From contig KN834775.1 in assembly GCA_000827265.1 (NCBI GenBank), positions 312,707-376,706 of the forward strand: 64,000 nucleotides of DNA, read 5' to 3'. Of this stretch, positions 1 to 11,106 are shown piece after piece. Each line of letters begins with the position of its first letter. Positions within the stretch are counted from its first letter, which is position 1. Source of the stretch: Collybiopsis luxurians FD-317 M1. Lineage: Eukaryota; Basidiomycota; Agaricomycetes; Agaricales; Omphalotaceae. Made by a program: the position numbers and the translations under genes. The notes beneath the pieces were generated by a model, which made no database searches, was not told where the DNA came from, and saw only the letters and a list, made by a program, of their open reading frames with translations.

Positions 1-245
1 GCGTCGGTGGGGCCGTCTATCCTCTTCTCGAGGCTTTCGACTAAATTCATCATAGTCCCTATCTCTTCGAGGATAGCGTTCCCGATCCCCTCGACCATCT
101 CGTTCTCGTCTATCGTCGCCCCTCCTACTATTACCATACCTGTCGGACCTGTCACCTCTGTCTCTGTGTTCTCTGTCCCGGTGACCATCCCTTTCCCTGT
201 CTTCATGCCTTGACGACCGATGACGGTCTTCCCGGTAAGCACGCT
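1..245 (-). CDS. Arg/Asp/Glu-rich protein, partial (splicing-factor-like tail)
   Basis: Only one exon is inside the window and it runs off the left edge. Read on the minus strand, the exon begins after a pyrimidine-rich acceptor (TTCTTCTTTCTAG) and stays open to position 1. Its composition is extreme: repeated RD, RE, RS and DR dipeptides, for example HRDREHRDRGDRSDRYG. Such tails are typical of spliceosome-associated proteins (snRNP, Prp38-like and similar), but no folded domain is present here, so the family cannot be named. The upstream exon or exons probably lie between 250 and 680, divergent from FIS1; I could not fix the start codon. Confidence 0.55.
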
Positions 246-684
246 CTAGAAAGAAGAAGAAAAGCCGAAGCAGTAAGTAAACTTCAACTTTTCGGGGGAA
301 ACTCTGTTTGCTGGTGGAATCAGCAGTTCGACGGCGAGGGAATGCGTATAGGGCTAGCTAGCTATAAAAACAGCATGGTGAAACGAGCACCATGAGTCTA
401 CAGTTTATCTGACAGAACAGTAAAAAAAGACAAAGAAAAGCAAAGAAAAACAGGAAACCAGACTATTGGCGCCGTTATTCGAGGACAGAAGCTGAACAAA
501 GACCTCCGTAGCTGCTGCGAGAATTATAGGGACAGAGTACAGAGAGAGTGAACGCTCACCGTGGTCTTCAGGCATATTTTTTTTTGAGAGTATACGTAGT
601 ACAGGTCCAAGGTCAACTACCGCCCAACCACTAAAAAAAAAATTCCCACCATCCGGAACCGCAAAGCCTTGATCCCCTACCGTC
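246..684. other. Intergenic / leader region between the RD-rich gene and FIS1
   Basis: No convincing gene. The minus strand probably carries the 5' exons and introns of the RD-rich gene: a candidate ATG near 573 is followed by a GTGAGC donor and a GCAG acceptor. A minus-strand open frame at 405-692 has no recognisable protein character. The right part must hold the FIS1 promoter. Confidence 0.4.
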
Positions 685-1371
685 ATGTCCACTGAACTTC
701 CATACGCTGCAGACGCTGAAGTCTCTTTATCTTACGATGAGCTCGAGGTATTCGTTGCATACTATCTATTCATGTTCCTCTCAAATAACTCCCCCATGAT
801 AGGTTTTACGACTACAATACGAACGAGAACAGCTTCAAGCACACGTAACTGTCCAGACAAAGTTCAATTTTGCCTGGGGTCTAGTCAAGAGTCCATTGCG
901 GGAGCACCAAGTTGAGGGCGTTAAATTACTGCAAGGCAAGCAAACAAACAGAAGCTGGCTTCATACATTGGTCTTGACATCTTTCCTTTGCAGACCTGTA
1001 TCGCTCAGAGCCCGCACGGCGGAGAGAATGCCTGTATTATCTGGCTCTAGGACACTATAAAATGGGCAACTTTGAAGAAGCTAAACAGTTCAACGGTGAG
1101 TTTTCCTCTCCCGCTCAAAGTACCATCTATCTCTGACCTGTTATCGTCAGGCCTGCTATTGGAGAAAGAACCTGCAAATCTACAAGCCATAAGTCTGTCG
1201 CAACTCATAGATAGAGGTGTTGCAAAAGGTGTGTTGATGTGTCCTGATTGACCTGCTCCGTTCCTCATATTGTATCCAGAGGGTTACATCGGAATGGCGC
1301 TTGTCGGCGGTGCTGCTGCGCTAGGAACGCTGGTTTTAGCAGGTTTCATACGGCGAGCTACTAGAAAGTAA
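685..1371 (+). CDS. FIS1: Mitochondrial fission protein Fis1
   Basis: Tail-anchored outer mitochondrial (and peroxisomal) membrane adaptor that recruits the fission machinery. Five exons: 685-747, 803-935, 994-1095, 1151-1228, 1280-1371, giving 155 aa, the same length as yeast Fis1. Family signatures are visible: [10 protein letters not shown] in the first TPR-like repeat, [22 protein letters not shown] in two stretches across the second, and a C-terminal membrane segment ([19 protein letters not shown]) followed by the basic tail RRATRK. The second intron (936-993) starts with GC, not GT; this choice restores the expected LLQ-D-LYRSEP junction. The start is the first ATG in frame and gives the usual acidic N-terminal arm. 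Confidence 0.95.
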
Positions 1372-1838
1372 TCATTAATCTGATCTTTTACTAACTCGCT
1401 CACGTCCCCCTCTGTATTCCTCTCCATGAACATTCCACGAACTCTCATGGCCGAACCACTCCCATCTCTCTTATGCTCTAACTTAACGTAGTCACAAGTA
1501 GTATAAATTGTTATCGTTCCTCCCCATGTATTCTTAAGCACGTTAATTTCATCTAGGGTTCCGAAGTACATGAGTAGATGCAAGAAAGTACAGAAAAACA
1601 AGTGTCCATGTCGTCATTGAAGGTATAAATTAAGCATGCATTCAAGTTGTAGATAGCGCCCCCCCCCAATCCTAAATGTGAGTAGATGCATCGAAACAGT
1701 CATTCATCGTGTTTACGTAGGTAAGAAGTGGGCTATAACATAGATGGTCAAAGTATAACTCCAGAAATGGAACTCGCTCACTCACCAGCTTCGGCATTCA
1801 TCTGCTCTGTAGTGCGCTACAAGGCAAGGAACGCATCG
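1372..1838. other. Convergent 3' region between FIS1 and the M50B-like gene
   Basis: About 470 bases with the 3' ends of two converging genes. It contains a C10 tract near 1660. A 105-codon minus-strand frame (1284-1601) overlaps the last FIS1 exon and looks like an antisense shadow. No other gene seen. Confidence 0.5.
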
Positions 1839-3081
1839 CTAAGTCGCACCGCTCGAACTCGATATTGAATTCGCATTCGGTACCTTGAAAGCAAACAACC
1901 CCAACACTACAAACGCGGCCAGCACCCCCAGTTGAAAAAAAATCCAAAACACAGCCCATACTGTATATTTGTTATACAAGGGCTCCGGTAAAGAGTCAGA
2001 GATCACATACGATGGGCACCTATTTTTGGATAAAGAATAGCGAATTGAGTACAATCTGAATCGTTTGTTTTGTGGAAAAATCTATCATCTGCCACGTCCC
2101 CTGCAGGCAGCATGCGTTAAGAACCAGCTTGGTTGTAATCGAAGCTTACTTACACAGCACGAAAAGCGCGCTGAGAACGGTGAATAGCATGAGAACTAGG
2201 AGAACCGAAGAGATGATCACCTACCTCATCACCCCAACGAACAAACAATACCATCGTAACGCTTGGCTGAGAAACGAAATGAGGCAGGAAAAGACAAGGA
2301 AGATAGGAAAAAACAGCTTTACGCGTGGTCGATGAACCAAAAGCCGATGAGCAGCCCTTCGTATATGAGCGTTAATAAAATCGTTCTGTAAAAGCCGAGG
2401 TACTATTTTAAAACCGCAGCTCATATGGACGAGCCTCATGATCACGTACACTTTATCCCGTACCAGTTTCAACGGCAGTAATAACCCCACTGCTAGCACG
2501 AAACTCATCACTTTCGCTACCAGCGTATCCCAACCTGCCAAGATGAACAGTCCTCCGAGGAGCGACGACCCGATATACCCAGACGAAAGAATCACAGATG
2601 GTTTTCCGCCTTCTACTATAGTTGCGCCACCTATGTGAGGATCGATTGTTATTCGCAATACTCGACCCCCAGATAAAATCCCCTTTGCAAAGAGCATCAA
2701 TTATATTCAAGACTAAATAAATATCGTATTAAGAAAACATACCGTTATTATATGAAAAAATTCATGAGCTCCAATAGTGAACATCTTGAGCGGATTGATG
2801 AAGTGCCTGATTCCGGGGACGTTCCAGAATCCAAAGATGATTACTGCCATCGATATAAGCTAACGATATGTCTCCTTTTTAACAGTCGACTCGAGTGCAC
2901 CAAATAAAACTCTACGCACGACATAAAGCACGACAATCTGAATGAAAATAAGGTCGCGTGAAGCCAGTAAAAGATATACGAGACACACCTGGTCTGAAGA
3001 AGGGGTTATCGGATTCACAGAAGTAGGCGAAGAGGTTGCTGATGGAGGTGCTAGCGGTGGACGAGTGGGAGATTCTGCCAT
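1839..3081 (-). CDS. Peptidase M50B-like membrane protein
   Basis: Multi-pass membrane protein of the fungal M50B-like group, related to site-2-type zinc proteases; its substrate is unknown. I trace nine exons. The zinc site is visible as AHEFFH, the HExxH motif, about 25 residues after the first hydrophobic segment. Later blocks fit the family: YIGSSLLGGLFILAGWD, LIYEGLLIGFWFIDHA, QALRWYCLFVGVM, NDSDCTQFAILYPK and a last membrane segment WAVFWIFFQLGVLAAFVVLG. Several exons are tiny (17 nt at 2154-2170 and about 22 nt for the second). The start ATG gives the Pro/Ser/Thr-rich N-terminus MAESPTRPPLAPPSATS. It is divergent from the H2A gene, with about 340 bases between starts. Proteolytic activity is inferred only from the HExxH motif. 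Confidence 0.85.
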
Positions 3082-3422
3082 GTTGAAGAAGTACACCGGT
3101 GGGCCGTTGCCAAAAGTTTGAAAACGGGCAAAGGAAGGAGACAAGTCGAGACTCGGTCTTTATAAACAAGCTGCGCCGGTAAATCGACAAGGTGATCGAG
3201 GAATGAAAACGGTGAGCTCTGGCGTGCAATTGCGCCTCGTGAAGGTCGTGAGCTCGAAAAAGTGAATTGCTTCCGGTCCCAACTTCCGGCCAACATCCAA
3301 TCACGTTATGGCGCAGCTCAAATTAGCGCTGGATTATGTAAGCCAATGACTGGAATTTCTTGAAGTTCGTTTCTCTTTTAGCCTTCGAACTTGGTCGACT
3401 TTGTATCCTACTGACATTTAAA
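3082..3422. promoter_or_regulatory. Shared divergent promoter region (M50B-like / H2A)
   Basis: The 341 bases between two divergent start codons must hold both promoters and leaders. Minus-strand open frames here (for example 2912-3304) are not family-like. I see no clear TATA box or histone-type promoter repeat. Confidence 0.4.
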
Positions 3423-4068
3423 ATGGTAAGCTGTCTATGATTCTCTCGCTAAATCCTCTCATTGAATGATATTTTAGCCCCCCAAATCTCCATACGCCGG
3501 GAAAAGGTGAGTGGCACTCGGTCGCCGGGTCTTTGGGGGCTGACCCACTTTATGCAGTATCAAAACCTTGCAGGCTGTTAGTCAGGACAAGAAGAATCGA
3601 CAGAGTCATACAGTAAAAGCAGGGCTCCAGCTCTCGGTGGCCAGGGTTCGTCGAAATCTAAGAATCCATAACAGCGATAAAAGGATCACTGCAACCGCTC
3701 CTGGTACGGAATTGTTTGATGATAGTCAATTTCATCTAACTCAGATTTGACTAATTTTAAGTCTATCTTGCTGCCGTCCTTGAGTACCTCGTCGCAGAAG
3801 TTTGTGAGCTTGCGGGTAACGCCTGCCGAGACCACAAAAAGCATTCAATCACTCCTCGTCATATCCAATTAGCAATCAGAAACGATGAAGAGTGAGTTCA
3901 TTATTCTCATTGGCAACAAGAGCTATATTCAGAAACTTTTCAACCAGATTAGGCACACTTTTACAACATGTCCATATTGCCCAGGGAGGAGTCCTCCCAT
4001 TTGTTCATAGTGTCCTTCTTTCGAAGGTACAGGGACACAAAAAATGGATAGGGCCTCCTGGAGTGTGA
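3423..4068 (+). CDS. Divergent histone H2A variant
   Basis: Histone-fold protein of 142 aa in five exons: 3423-3425 (only the ATG), 3478-3506, 3558-3703, 3762-3891, 3948-4068. The core is unmistakably H2[36 protein letters not shown] and [16 protein letters not shown]. Acidic-patch residues (the Glu residues of [11 protein letters not shown] and the DEE of NDEEL) are kept. The region around the first helix and L1 loop is not canonical: the usual AGLxFPVGR is AGLQLSVAR, and the loop reads HNSDKRIT in place of the near-invariant NYAxRVG. The tail ends in [11 protein letters not shown] and has no SQ(E/D) phospho-motif. The last acceptor was chosen at 3947 because it gives exactly the H2A spacing. 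It resembles canonical H2A more than H2A.Z. No H2B or other histone gene is adjacent. It could be a specialised variant or a decaying duplicate; all frames are intact. Confidence 0.88.
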
Positions 4069-4171
4069 TGACAATGCTGAATCTACTGCTGCTTAAAATA
4101 CTGTATTTTTCTACTCCACTCAAATTACAGTGCTGAAATTTTTTCAAATGTACACACACATAAAACCTACT

Positions 4172-6622
4172 CTACGGCCTCCACTCATCCGTGTTCATAA
4201 TCAAAGTCGTGAAAAACCGAATCATCTCCAGGAACGACTCGATTGGCAGATCTGAAAAGAAAGAGGTTTACAAAACATCACACTCAGTTGATTTCTATTC
4301 CAACTCACTTTCGTTCACCGTATGAACACCCGTTGGGATTCCTCCAGAAAGCCCTGAATTCCGATGATTATACCGGAAAATTTGTCCATCAGAAAGATCC
4401 CAGTAATATCTCGTATCTGTGTTGCCAGTTGGCATCCCAGGAGCCACAATGATATTATGATTGCCTTCTAGTCCTCGATGGGCATTGTATGTAGCCTGAA
4501 TCGTCCCCGAGAGAAGCTTATAAGGGCCTGCCGTGGAGCCAGATGTTGGTGTCACCGGCGCAGGAGCAAGGCTATTATTAAATGCATCACTGAGAACAAG
4601 GCTTCCGTATGCTGCAGGCACGTCGGGATCCAATATAACGTCGCCAAATGAAATGAAACTTAAATTGAACTTTTCGGCGAGAGCTTTGATAGTTTGCGTG
4701 TCGCGATTAATAACTTCTCCCACGGAACTGGGTAGTTTCGTCATTAGACTATAGGAAAAAATCTAGAGAAAATCAAAAACCTCTGAGTTGATATGCGATG
4801 ATTAACCACGGCATGTGCCTGTTCTGGCAGTGCGTTCGACTTGACTCCTCCTTGAATCAGGTCAATTGCCTGAGTCGTGCCTACAAGCGCTGCGCTAGAA
4901 GGATCCCTAAACACGAGCTCCCCCAGCCTCTTGAGTGCTTTCTTCGAATGCGCCGACCGCACGATAGCCCTTCGCAAGTCCGAGGGCATGGTCTTTCCAT
5001 GGTCAGCATGGCATTGTAAAGTTTTGTAGAGTACAGTATCCGTGCTCTGAGCGATAAAATCTGTCATTGAAAGCTAGGACAGTAGCTTGAATCGACGGAC
5101 CATTTCGACGGGATAAGGGTGCTCTTCGAACTCGACTAAAAGCCGGGAGAGTATACCAATGGTCTAGAACAGAGTAAGAGCTTAATTAGCAATAAACGGC
5201 GTCCGGAATGAAATTTACAGTATGGCTGGGGGGAACACTAGAGTGACCTCCTGGGGATGCCACATCTATGCGGAGATCCAAATAACCTTTTTCGGCGACG
5301 CCGGGAGTAGCAAATATGGTTCCGTATTGCTCAGAAAATCCACCTGGGGCTCAGATCCTATGGGTCAATCGTTCATGATAAACCTCATGACATCCTTACC
5401 TCCTTCATCAACAATGAACGCAAATGCATTCTCACCGTAAATGTCCAGCATGGCTTTTCCGAGCTCCAAAGCTCCCTACCAAATTCGATTAGAAAGGCTG
5501 CGAAATTAAAACTAGAGATGGCGAACGAAATGACCGGAAGCCTCCTCGTCGCAGCCAAACGCAAGAACGAAGGTACGTTCTGGACTAAAGCCGGATTCCA
5601 GCATGGTTTCGATGGCCGAGCTTTTATGTGTAATGAGCTTCTTGGTCGAATGGATACAGAAAGGAAGACGAACAGGAGACCAATCAATCCCGACTTGTCG
5701 TCACTAGAGTAAGAAAAAAAAGAACATTCAGAATGTCGAATGTTCAAAGTAAGTGAATCTACGTATACCTGGAACCTCGTCCCCAGATACGCGTTCCTGG
5801 TAGGAGAAAAACGTGGAAAGAACTCGGCATTACAATCGAAAAAGCGAGAAACAATGATGCAGAAATGGCTCGCCATCAAAATGACCCGAGTAAGGAGGGA
5901 ACGTCCAGTCCCCAACAGTTTGTGGTTCAACCGGAACAACGTCTGCAGATGGTTGGATCAGCGTGTATTGAGCGCGTAATGAATTCATATTACCTTGATG
6001 AGCAGCCAGAAGAACGGGCTTTAACGAAGGGTCTTTTCCCGTCCATTCGTAAAGCAAGCCATAAGTATTGACTTTTGTGCGTGTCAGAGATGAATGACTG
6101 CGACGATGATAACATTCAAATCATTATACTCTACACTGGCTATGCGTAACATGACTCACACAAGCGGGAAAGTCTCGAAAAGATAGTCGTGGAATTGCCC
6201 AAAAGTCTCCCATCGAGGATCGTCGATTTGAGTTACGTCGTCGTAGGATTCCGTTCTAAACCAAGCTGAAGAGTTCAGTAGCAGGATGTGTAGTTCATCC
6301 CTTACGGTATTTGGACAGCACCAGCCAGCCAGTTGACAGCTCGGTCTTTGAAGGCCTCTGTGCCAATTGTTTTACCCACTACACTCCAGAGAGGATTGCT
6401 TGGATTCAATGCATCGGACTGGGCGCACAGCCGCTCTTCCTGATGATGGTGTAGAGATTGATACTGCGTCCAGAAGACATATCGACTACCAGCGAGAGCA
6501 GTGACAATTAGTCCAATACAAAGCGCGAAATCATGAAATACGCGTTTTTTGCGGGTTATTGGGGCCCTTAGTGAATCATTGAGAGAAGAACGAGGAAGCA
6601 GCGTGGCTTTCTCCTGGGACAT
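4172..6622 (-). CDS. CPS1: Vacuolar carboxypeptidase S-like, M20 metallopeptidase
   Basis: Gly-X carboxypeptidase of the M20 family, expected in the vacuole lumen with an N-terminal membrane anchor. Thirteen exons. The N-terminus has a cytosolic basic stretch followed by a signal-anchor (DFALCIGLIVTALAGSRYVF). The metal and catalytic residues are in order: AAHQDVVPVE (His and Asp), GRGSSDDKSG (bridging Asp), FGCDEEASG (catalytic Glu pair), SPGGHSSVPP in the dimerisation lobe and NALPEQAHAVVNHRI. The last exon ends IMNTDEWRP. The intron at 5797-5873 needs a GC donor to join HFDG to TRIWGRG. The protein is near the usual length of about 590 aa. It is divergent from the ABC transporter gene. Substrate preference cannot be read from the sequence. 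Confidence 0.92.
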
Positions 6623-6879
6623 TAGATGGTGGACTAAGGAGAGATAACCGTCGGAACGGAAGGTCGGAAGGGTGCCGCGGCCCGATCTCGGATATCGGAA
6701 TCGAAATCGAACCGTGACATATCTGATTCTCTATCGCCTCATCTTATTCTCTAGCCGCATTTACATTGAGCTTGGGAAGGTGTTGTGTCCGGAGGCTGAA
6801 AAGCTGTTAATGGACTGAATGCCTCTACAGCGAAGTTTAAAAGTCTCTCCTCAATGAATGTTCCTTGATCCTCAATCTG
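6623..6879. promoter_or_regulatory. Divergent promoter region (carboxypeptidase S / ABC transporter)
   Basis: These 257 bases separate two divergent start codons and must serve both genes. No specific operator is recognisable. Confidence 0.4.
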
Positions 6880-9688
6880 ATGTTTCGTGGTCGTCGCCTT
6901 CGAGCTCGTCGTGGTAATCCTCAAGGAAAATTCGATCCAGACGATGAAAAAAAGGTCAAGTATACTCGTCTTAACAGTGTATGGGAGCTCTACGAAGGCT
7001 ACAGTGAAGACTCTCAGTCTGGGTTTTCTTTACTTCCCACCACGGTGCAGTTGACGCTTGCGCCATATCTTGGACTACTTGAAAATCTGCCCTTTGTATG
7101 GAAGATGCTGAAGGACATAGGAAGTATTCGGGCGTGCTGGTTTTATCTTGGCCTCTATCTTATTGGCGAGTTTGCACTTTCCCTCATTCCGGCTGTGCAG
7201 CTATGGTAAGATGTCAAATTCAGCTAAGTACTTTTTCGCCTTCTGACATCAGCCATGTAAGGCTTTCGGGACAGCTACTCAGCATTGTCGGTATAAGTAT
7301 ATGGCATGAATGTCCCTTGACAATTTTCTGAGATAGTTTAGGTTGAAATTGCCGTAGAGCAGCGCACGGTGAACAAGCGACTCCTTCTCCACGTGGCTTT
7401 TGGTCGCATAGCTTCCTCAATCGTCGAGTTTGCATTAGAACGCTTTGTAGCACGTATATCTCGTCCACTCAACTCCCTCATCAAGCAATTCTATGATGTG
7501 AACCTGTTTAGGGTCCTAGCCCGCATGGACGTACCGACTTTCGATGATCCCATTATACAGAGGCAGCTCGAAGAGGATTCTCCCTCAGATCCACGAGGTT
7601 CAATTGTGTGGAGGACGGTCACCTCCGCCGTTCACATAGCTTCTACCACGACCACGTTGATATCTGAATTATTCGTCCTTTACAGTGTCTTGAAGAACCA
7701 GCAAGATGGCCTTCTTCTGGCATTCTCGAGTTTTCTGCATCCGCTACTAGAATCAGCTGGAGAGCACATGTCCCTTTTTACTGGGGGTAAAACACAATTT
7801 TTGACTGCTCGTATGGCGTCGGTAATCTAACTTGAAACGAATCAATTACAGTATGGGCTGCAACCACTAGGAACGCAGACTTCATCAAAATGTCTGGTCT
7901 GCGCCAAGCTATACGTCGATCTGTCCATCGCAAGGAGATTGTTGCAGGTGATATGTGGGAATACTTGCTTTCAGGTAAATCCCAATTCTTCTCAGTCGCT
8001 TCCTACCCCGTTTACAACCTTTATTCGCCAGAATATCGGCGCTGTGTAGCCGCGTTAGGCGAAGATGTAGCAGATTTCATCGAAACTTTGCACAACCACT
8101 ACACGCGACGACATTTTAGTGTTGCCCAAATGTTACGTCAACCGTTGCAAGAGTTACCTCAAGTTCGTGCTCCGTCTCACACTTGAGAGCTCTGCTGAGA
8201 TAAAAGTTGCAAAACTAGATTATATTCACCCTTCGTGCTGTACAACATCCGAAATCTATCCCACTATCTCTTGCATCTATCAACCTCATCACCTCCAGTA
8301 CAACCAAGTTTTCCGGCACTCTGCAGATGTTTCTTATCGGATCGGGCAGTATATCTGAGAATTTTGCTATGATTCGCAAGTTGTATGAAATTATGAATTT
8401 GGGGAATCGTATTCCAGATGGTACAATACCGTACCCGGAAAATCAACAGTCTTTGCGTACGGGAATGTCCATTGAGTTTAGGTTTGTTATTCCGTCGCTA
8501 TCTTCTAGTTCTCCAAATCCATTGCTATCGCCTTAGGAATGTCTCCTTTAAGTACCCGGGGAGCAGCAAGTACGCGCTCAAAAATGTTTCATTCAAAATT
8601 GGTAAAGGACAGCTTTGCGTATGTGTCTCACCTAGACTTCGGATCCCTCTATTCAGCTCTTGGTATTTCCAGGTCATCCTAGGAGAAAATGGTTCAGGAA
8701 AAAGTACTATCCTCAAGCTCATCGCTCGCCTCTACGACCTTCAAGAAGGTCAGATCCTTATCGATGATCAGGACATAAGAACACTTGCACTTGCGGATTT
8801 GCGTCGAACAATGGCCATTCTCTTCCAAGATTACACGCACTTCCCTCTATCCGTATGGCTTTGTTTTTTTGACGGTTGAGAGTAAAATGAACTCATGCTA
8901 CACAGATTAGAGAAAACATTGCGTTGGGCGATCCGAAGCATGCTAACGACATTGAGAGAATCACGCAGGCTGCTAATTTAGGCGGAGCTTCAAAGTTCGT
9001 CGAAGCCCTCGACGAGGGGTACGATACTTATCTTGAGAGGCCAATCAGAGACCATTACTCTGGGCTGCCTGAGGGGACAACGAAACTATTCGGTAGAACT
9101 GTGAACTTTGGACCGTTGAGAAATGTCGGTGGTATGGCGACCAGCGAAGCTACGACTTTGTCTGGAGGGCAGATGCAAAGGATCGCATTGTCAGTCTTCT
9201 CTGCGATCTCTTATTTACCTTATTGAGATTAACGCGGCAGATCTCGGACATTTATGCGTTCGTTGATCTCAGAACTCAGCGTTGGATTGCTGTTATTCGA
9301 TGAACCCTCTGCCAGTCTTGACCCAGGCGCTGAACATGGTGCGTCTTACGCTTTCGCCTATCGCATGATATCATTTTTGCCTGCTATATATCATTCAACT
9401 GGATGCTGATGTTTGTTAGATCTTTTCGAGCGCCTTCGACTCCTTCGAGGGCAAAAAACAATGTTATTCTCCTCGCACCGTTTTGGAAAGCTCACAAGAA
9501 ACGCCGATATCATCTTGTACGTGAACGTTCCTGAGGATGCAATCCAAATTTGAAAGCCTTATTCTGAATTCTCCAACAGATATATGCACGACTCTGTTAT
9601 TGTAGAAGAAGGATCGCATGACAAACTTATCAAAGCAAAGGGAGAGTACGCGAGGATTTGGAATTTACAGGCACAGGCCTTCTTGTGA
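6880..9688 (+). CDS. ABC-type half transporter with a single nucleotide-binding domain
   Basis: Twelve exons, 723 aa, all junctions in phase. Residues 1-430 form a poorly conserved membrane-associated part with a few hydrophobic segments (CWFYLGLYLIGEFALSLI; others near 7630-7760) and the family block DVPTFDDPIIQRQLE. The C-terminal nucleotide-binding domain is complete: Walker A GENGSGKST, Q-loop LFQDYTHF, signature LSGGQMQRIA, Walker B GLLLFDEPSASLD and H-loop LFSSHRF. There is an insertion of about 40 residues just before the signature motif. It belongs to a fungal group of single-NBD ABCB-like proteins whose substrates are not known to me. The start chosen is the first ATG in the frame (6880); an upstream exon is possible. 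Confidence 0.85.
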
Positions 9689-10076
9689 AGTGAGGAGAAT
9701 GCCACGAAGATTGACGTAAGTCAATTCTGGCCTTTCTACAGAGTAATAGTACTACGATCGCATTCAAGAAAACCCTTGCAGAATAGAAGTCGCTGTAATG
9801 GTGCGAATTCCGGATGATGTTTCGAAGAAGGGGTCACAGAAGCCCATTTGAGTTAAATAAGTACATCGGTAAAGAGAAAAGGGTACGACGGTCCTTTTGT
9901 ATAAAATTAAGTCCGAGTATCATGATTATTATGGTCTGAATTTCAAGTATAAACTATCGTCCTAGAAATTATATGGTTTTGTCGTGAAGTCCAAAGTGGG
10001 AAAATGTTTGTGTCCGTCTGATTCAATATCGTGGCACTTTTAGCGCTCGCTGAAGCGCTGAAGTCTATGAATGATG
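9689..10076. other. Convergent 3' region
   Basis: About 390 bases between the end of the ABC gene and the end of the small secreted-protein gene. No open frame of interest; it probably holds two 3' UTRs. Confidence 0.5.
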
Positions 10077-10457
10077 TTAAACTGCCTCACGCTTCCAAGA
10101 GGGCGGTGACGCGTCTGTGTTTGAGCGCATCCAGGAAGGGGAGTTCGCATGAGACACAGCAGTAGGAGCGCCCTCCTCTGGAGAGGGAATCGGTAGAGAG
10201 GGCACTGGCAGAGAAGGTGTAGGTGTTGGTATTGGTAGAGAGGGAATTGACAGCGTTTCAAGACGCTTCCAAGAAGGTGGGTCCGCCTGGACGTCAGAGG
10301 CAGCCTCCTGTACCTCAGGGAGAGCCTCGCGCTGGAAAGGAGGTCATGGTCAACATGAAACTCGAAGGCGAGAAAGCAAGATTCTCACCAGAGGCAGAGC
10401 AGTAACGACAGAGAAAAATAAGACGATAGCAAGGGCTAAAAAATGAAAATGACGCAT
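10077..10457 (-). CDS. Small secreted protein with repeated Kex2-type sites
   Basis: Two exons (10389-10457 and 10077-10331) encode 107 aa. The first exon is a clean signal peptide, MRHFHFLALAIVLFFSVVTA, ending LPL. The mature part has no Cys and is rich in Pro and Ser, with a run of PSLP(I/V)P units in the middle. Three related motifs occur: ADPPSWKR, ANSPSWMR and ASPPSWKR; two end in Lys-Arg. The final WKR is followed by EAV and the stop, and the mature chain begins REALPE, which recalls the KR-EA processing signals of alpha-factor-type precursors. I do not recognise a homologue. It could be a kexin-processed peptide precursor or a generic small secreted protein. It lies alone, tail to tail with the ABC gene. 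Confidence 0.7.
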
Positions 10458-10792
10458 TTTTGTTATTCTGGGTTTAGTGAGTTGGTACTACTAAGAGAGG
10501 GCTGATTATGATGCGGAAGTAAAGAAGTATTGGAGTCATTATATACCTATCCTTAAGGTGAGTACCCGCAATACACTTTCAACGTATCCGTACGATGAAC
10601 CTATTCCAGATCTTGAATTTGACCAGGAATGAGTAATTGCGGATCATCCTTGCCATTCGGGACGTTATCGAGAGGAGAACTACGTTCCGGTTTGTCAATT
10701 ATTCGATTGACTTTGAATGAGAAACTTGAGTAGCAGTGGCGCCATCGACATCGGGATCTTGGGGAATAAGACGAGTAACTATAGCGGGCTGC
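10458..10792. other. Upstream region of the small secreted-protein gene
   Basis: Probable promoter of the minus-strand secreted-protein gene. A minus-strand frame ending at 10699 (PAIVTRLIPQDPDVDG) enters this stretch, but I could not join it to an exon in a consistent phase. Confidence 0.3.
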
Positions 10793-11106
10793 TCATGACC
10801 GGGACCTTCGCCAGACTGTAACAAGCGTTGACCACTCAGGAAAACCCGAAGAATGCCGCACATCTGCCGAAGGGGACTCAACCGGATTAACAATGCCGGT
10901 CTCGGAACGGGAACTGCGGCACCGGCTTCTCTCATGGAGTCCATCTTCTCCCGTTTGCCTCTTTACAGTGGTGCAATCAGTAAAGCACAAATGCTGCAAA
11001 AAGTGCTCTCGATTCCTTGAATAATTGCCATAGTCCCCGCTTTCAGAACTTGAACTTCCTGTGCCTCGAACGGAGACCCGTCAGCAACTCTCTTTGTATG
11101 TGGCAT
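10793..11106 (-). CDS. Possible small hypothetical gene
   Basis: A minus-strand ATG at 11106 opens a 46-codon frame (MPHTKRVADGSPFEAQ...) ending at a GTAAAG donor. A 53-nt intron with a GCAG acceptor leads to a frame reading SRSETGIVNPVESPSADV and stopping at 10793. A competing frame in the same place ends at 10699. Several frames are open at once, so this may be a gene fragment or chance. No family recognised. Confidence 0.22.

Noticed and set aside
1284..1601. 105-codon minus-strand frame
   Set aside because: Overlaps the last FIS1 exon antisense; no domain and no splice support.
3933..3947. Earlier acceptor for the last H2A exon
   Set aside because: It would add five residues within the conserved NDEEL-LLQ spacing; the acceptor 15 nt later gives the exact H2A length.
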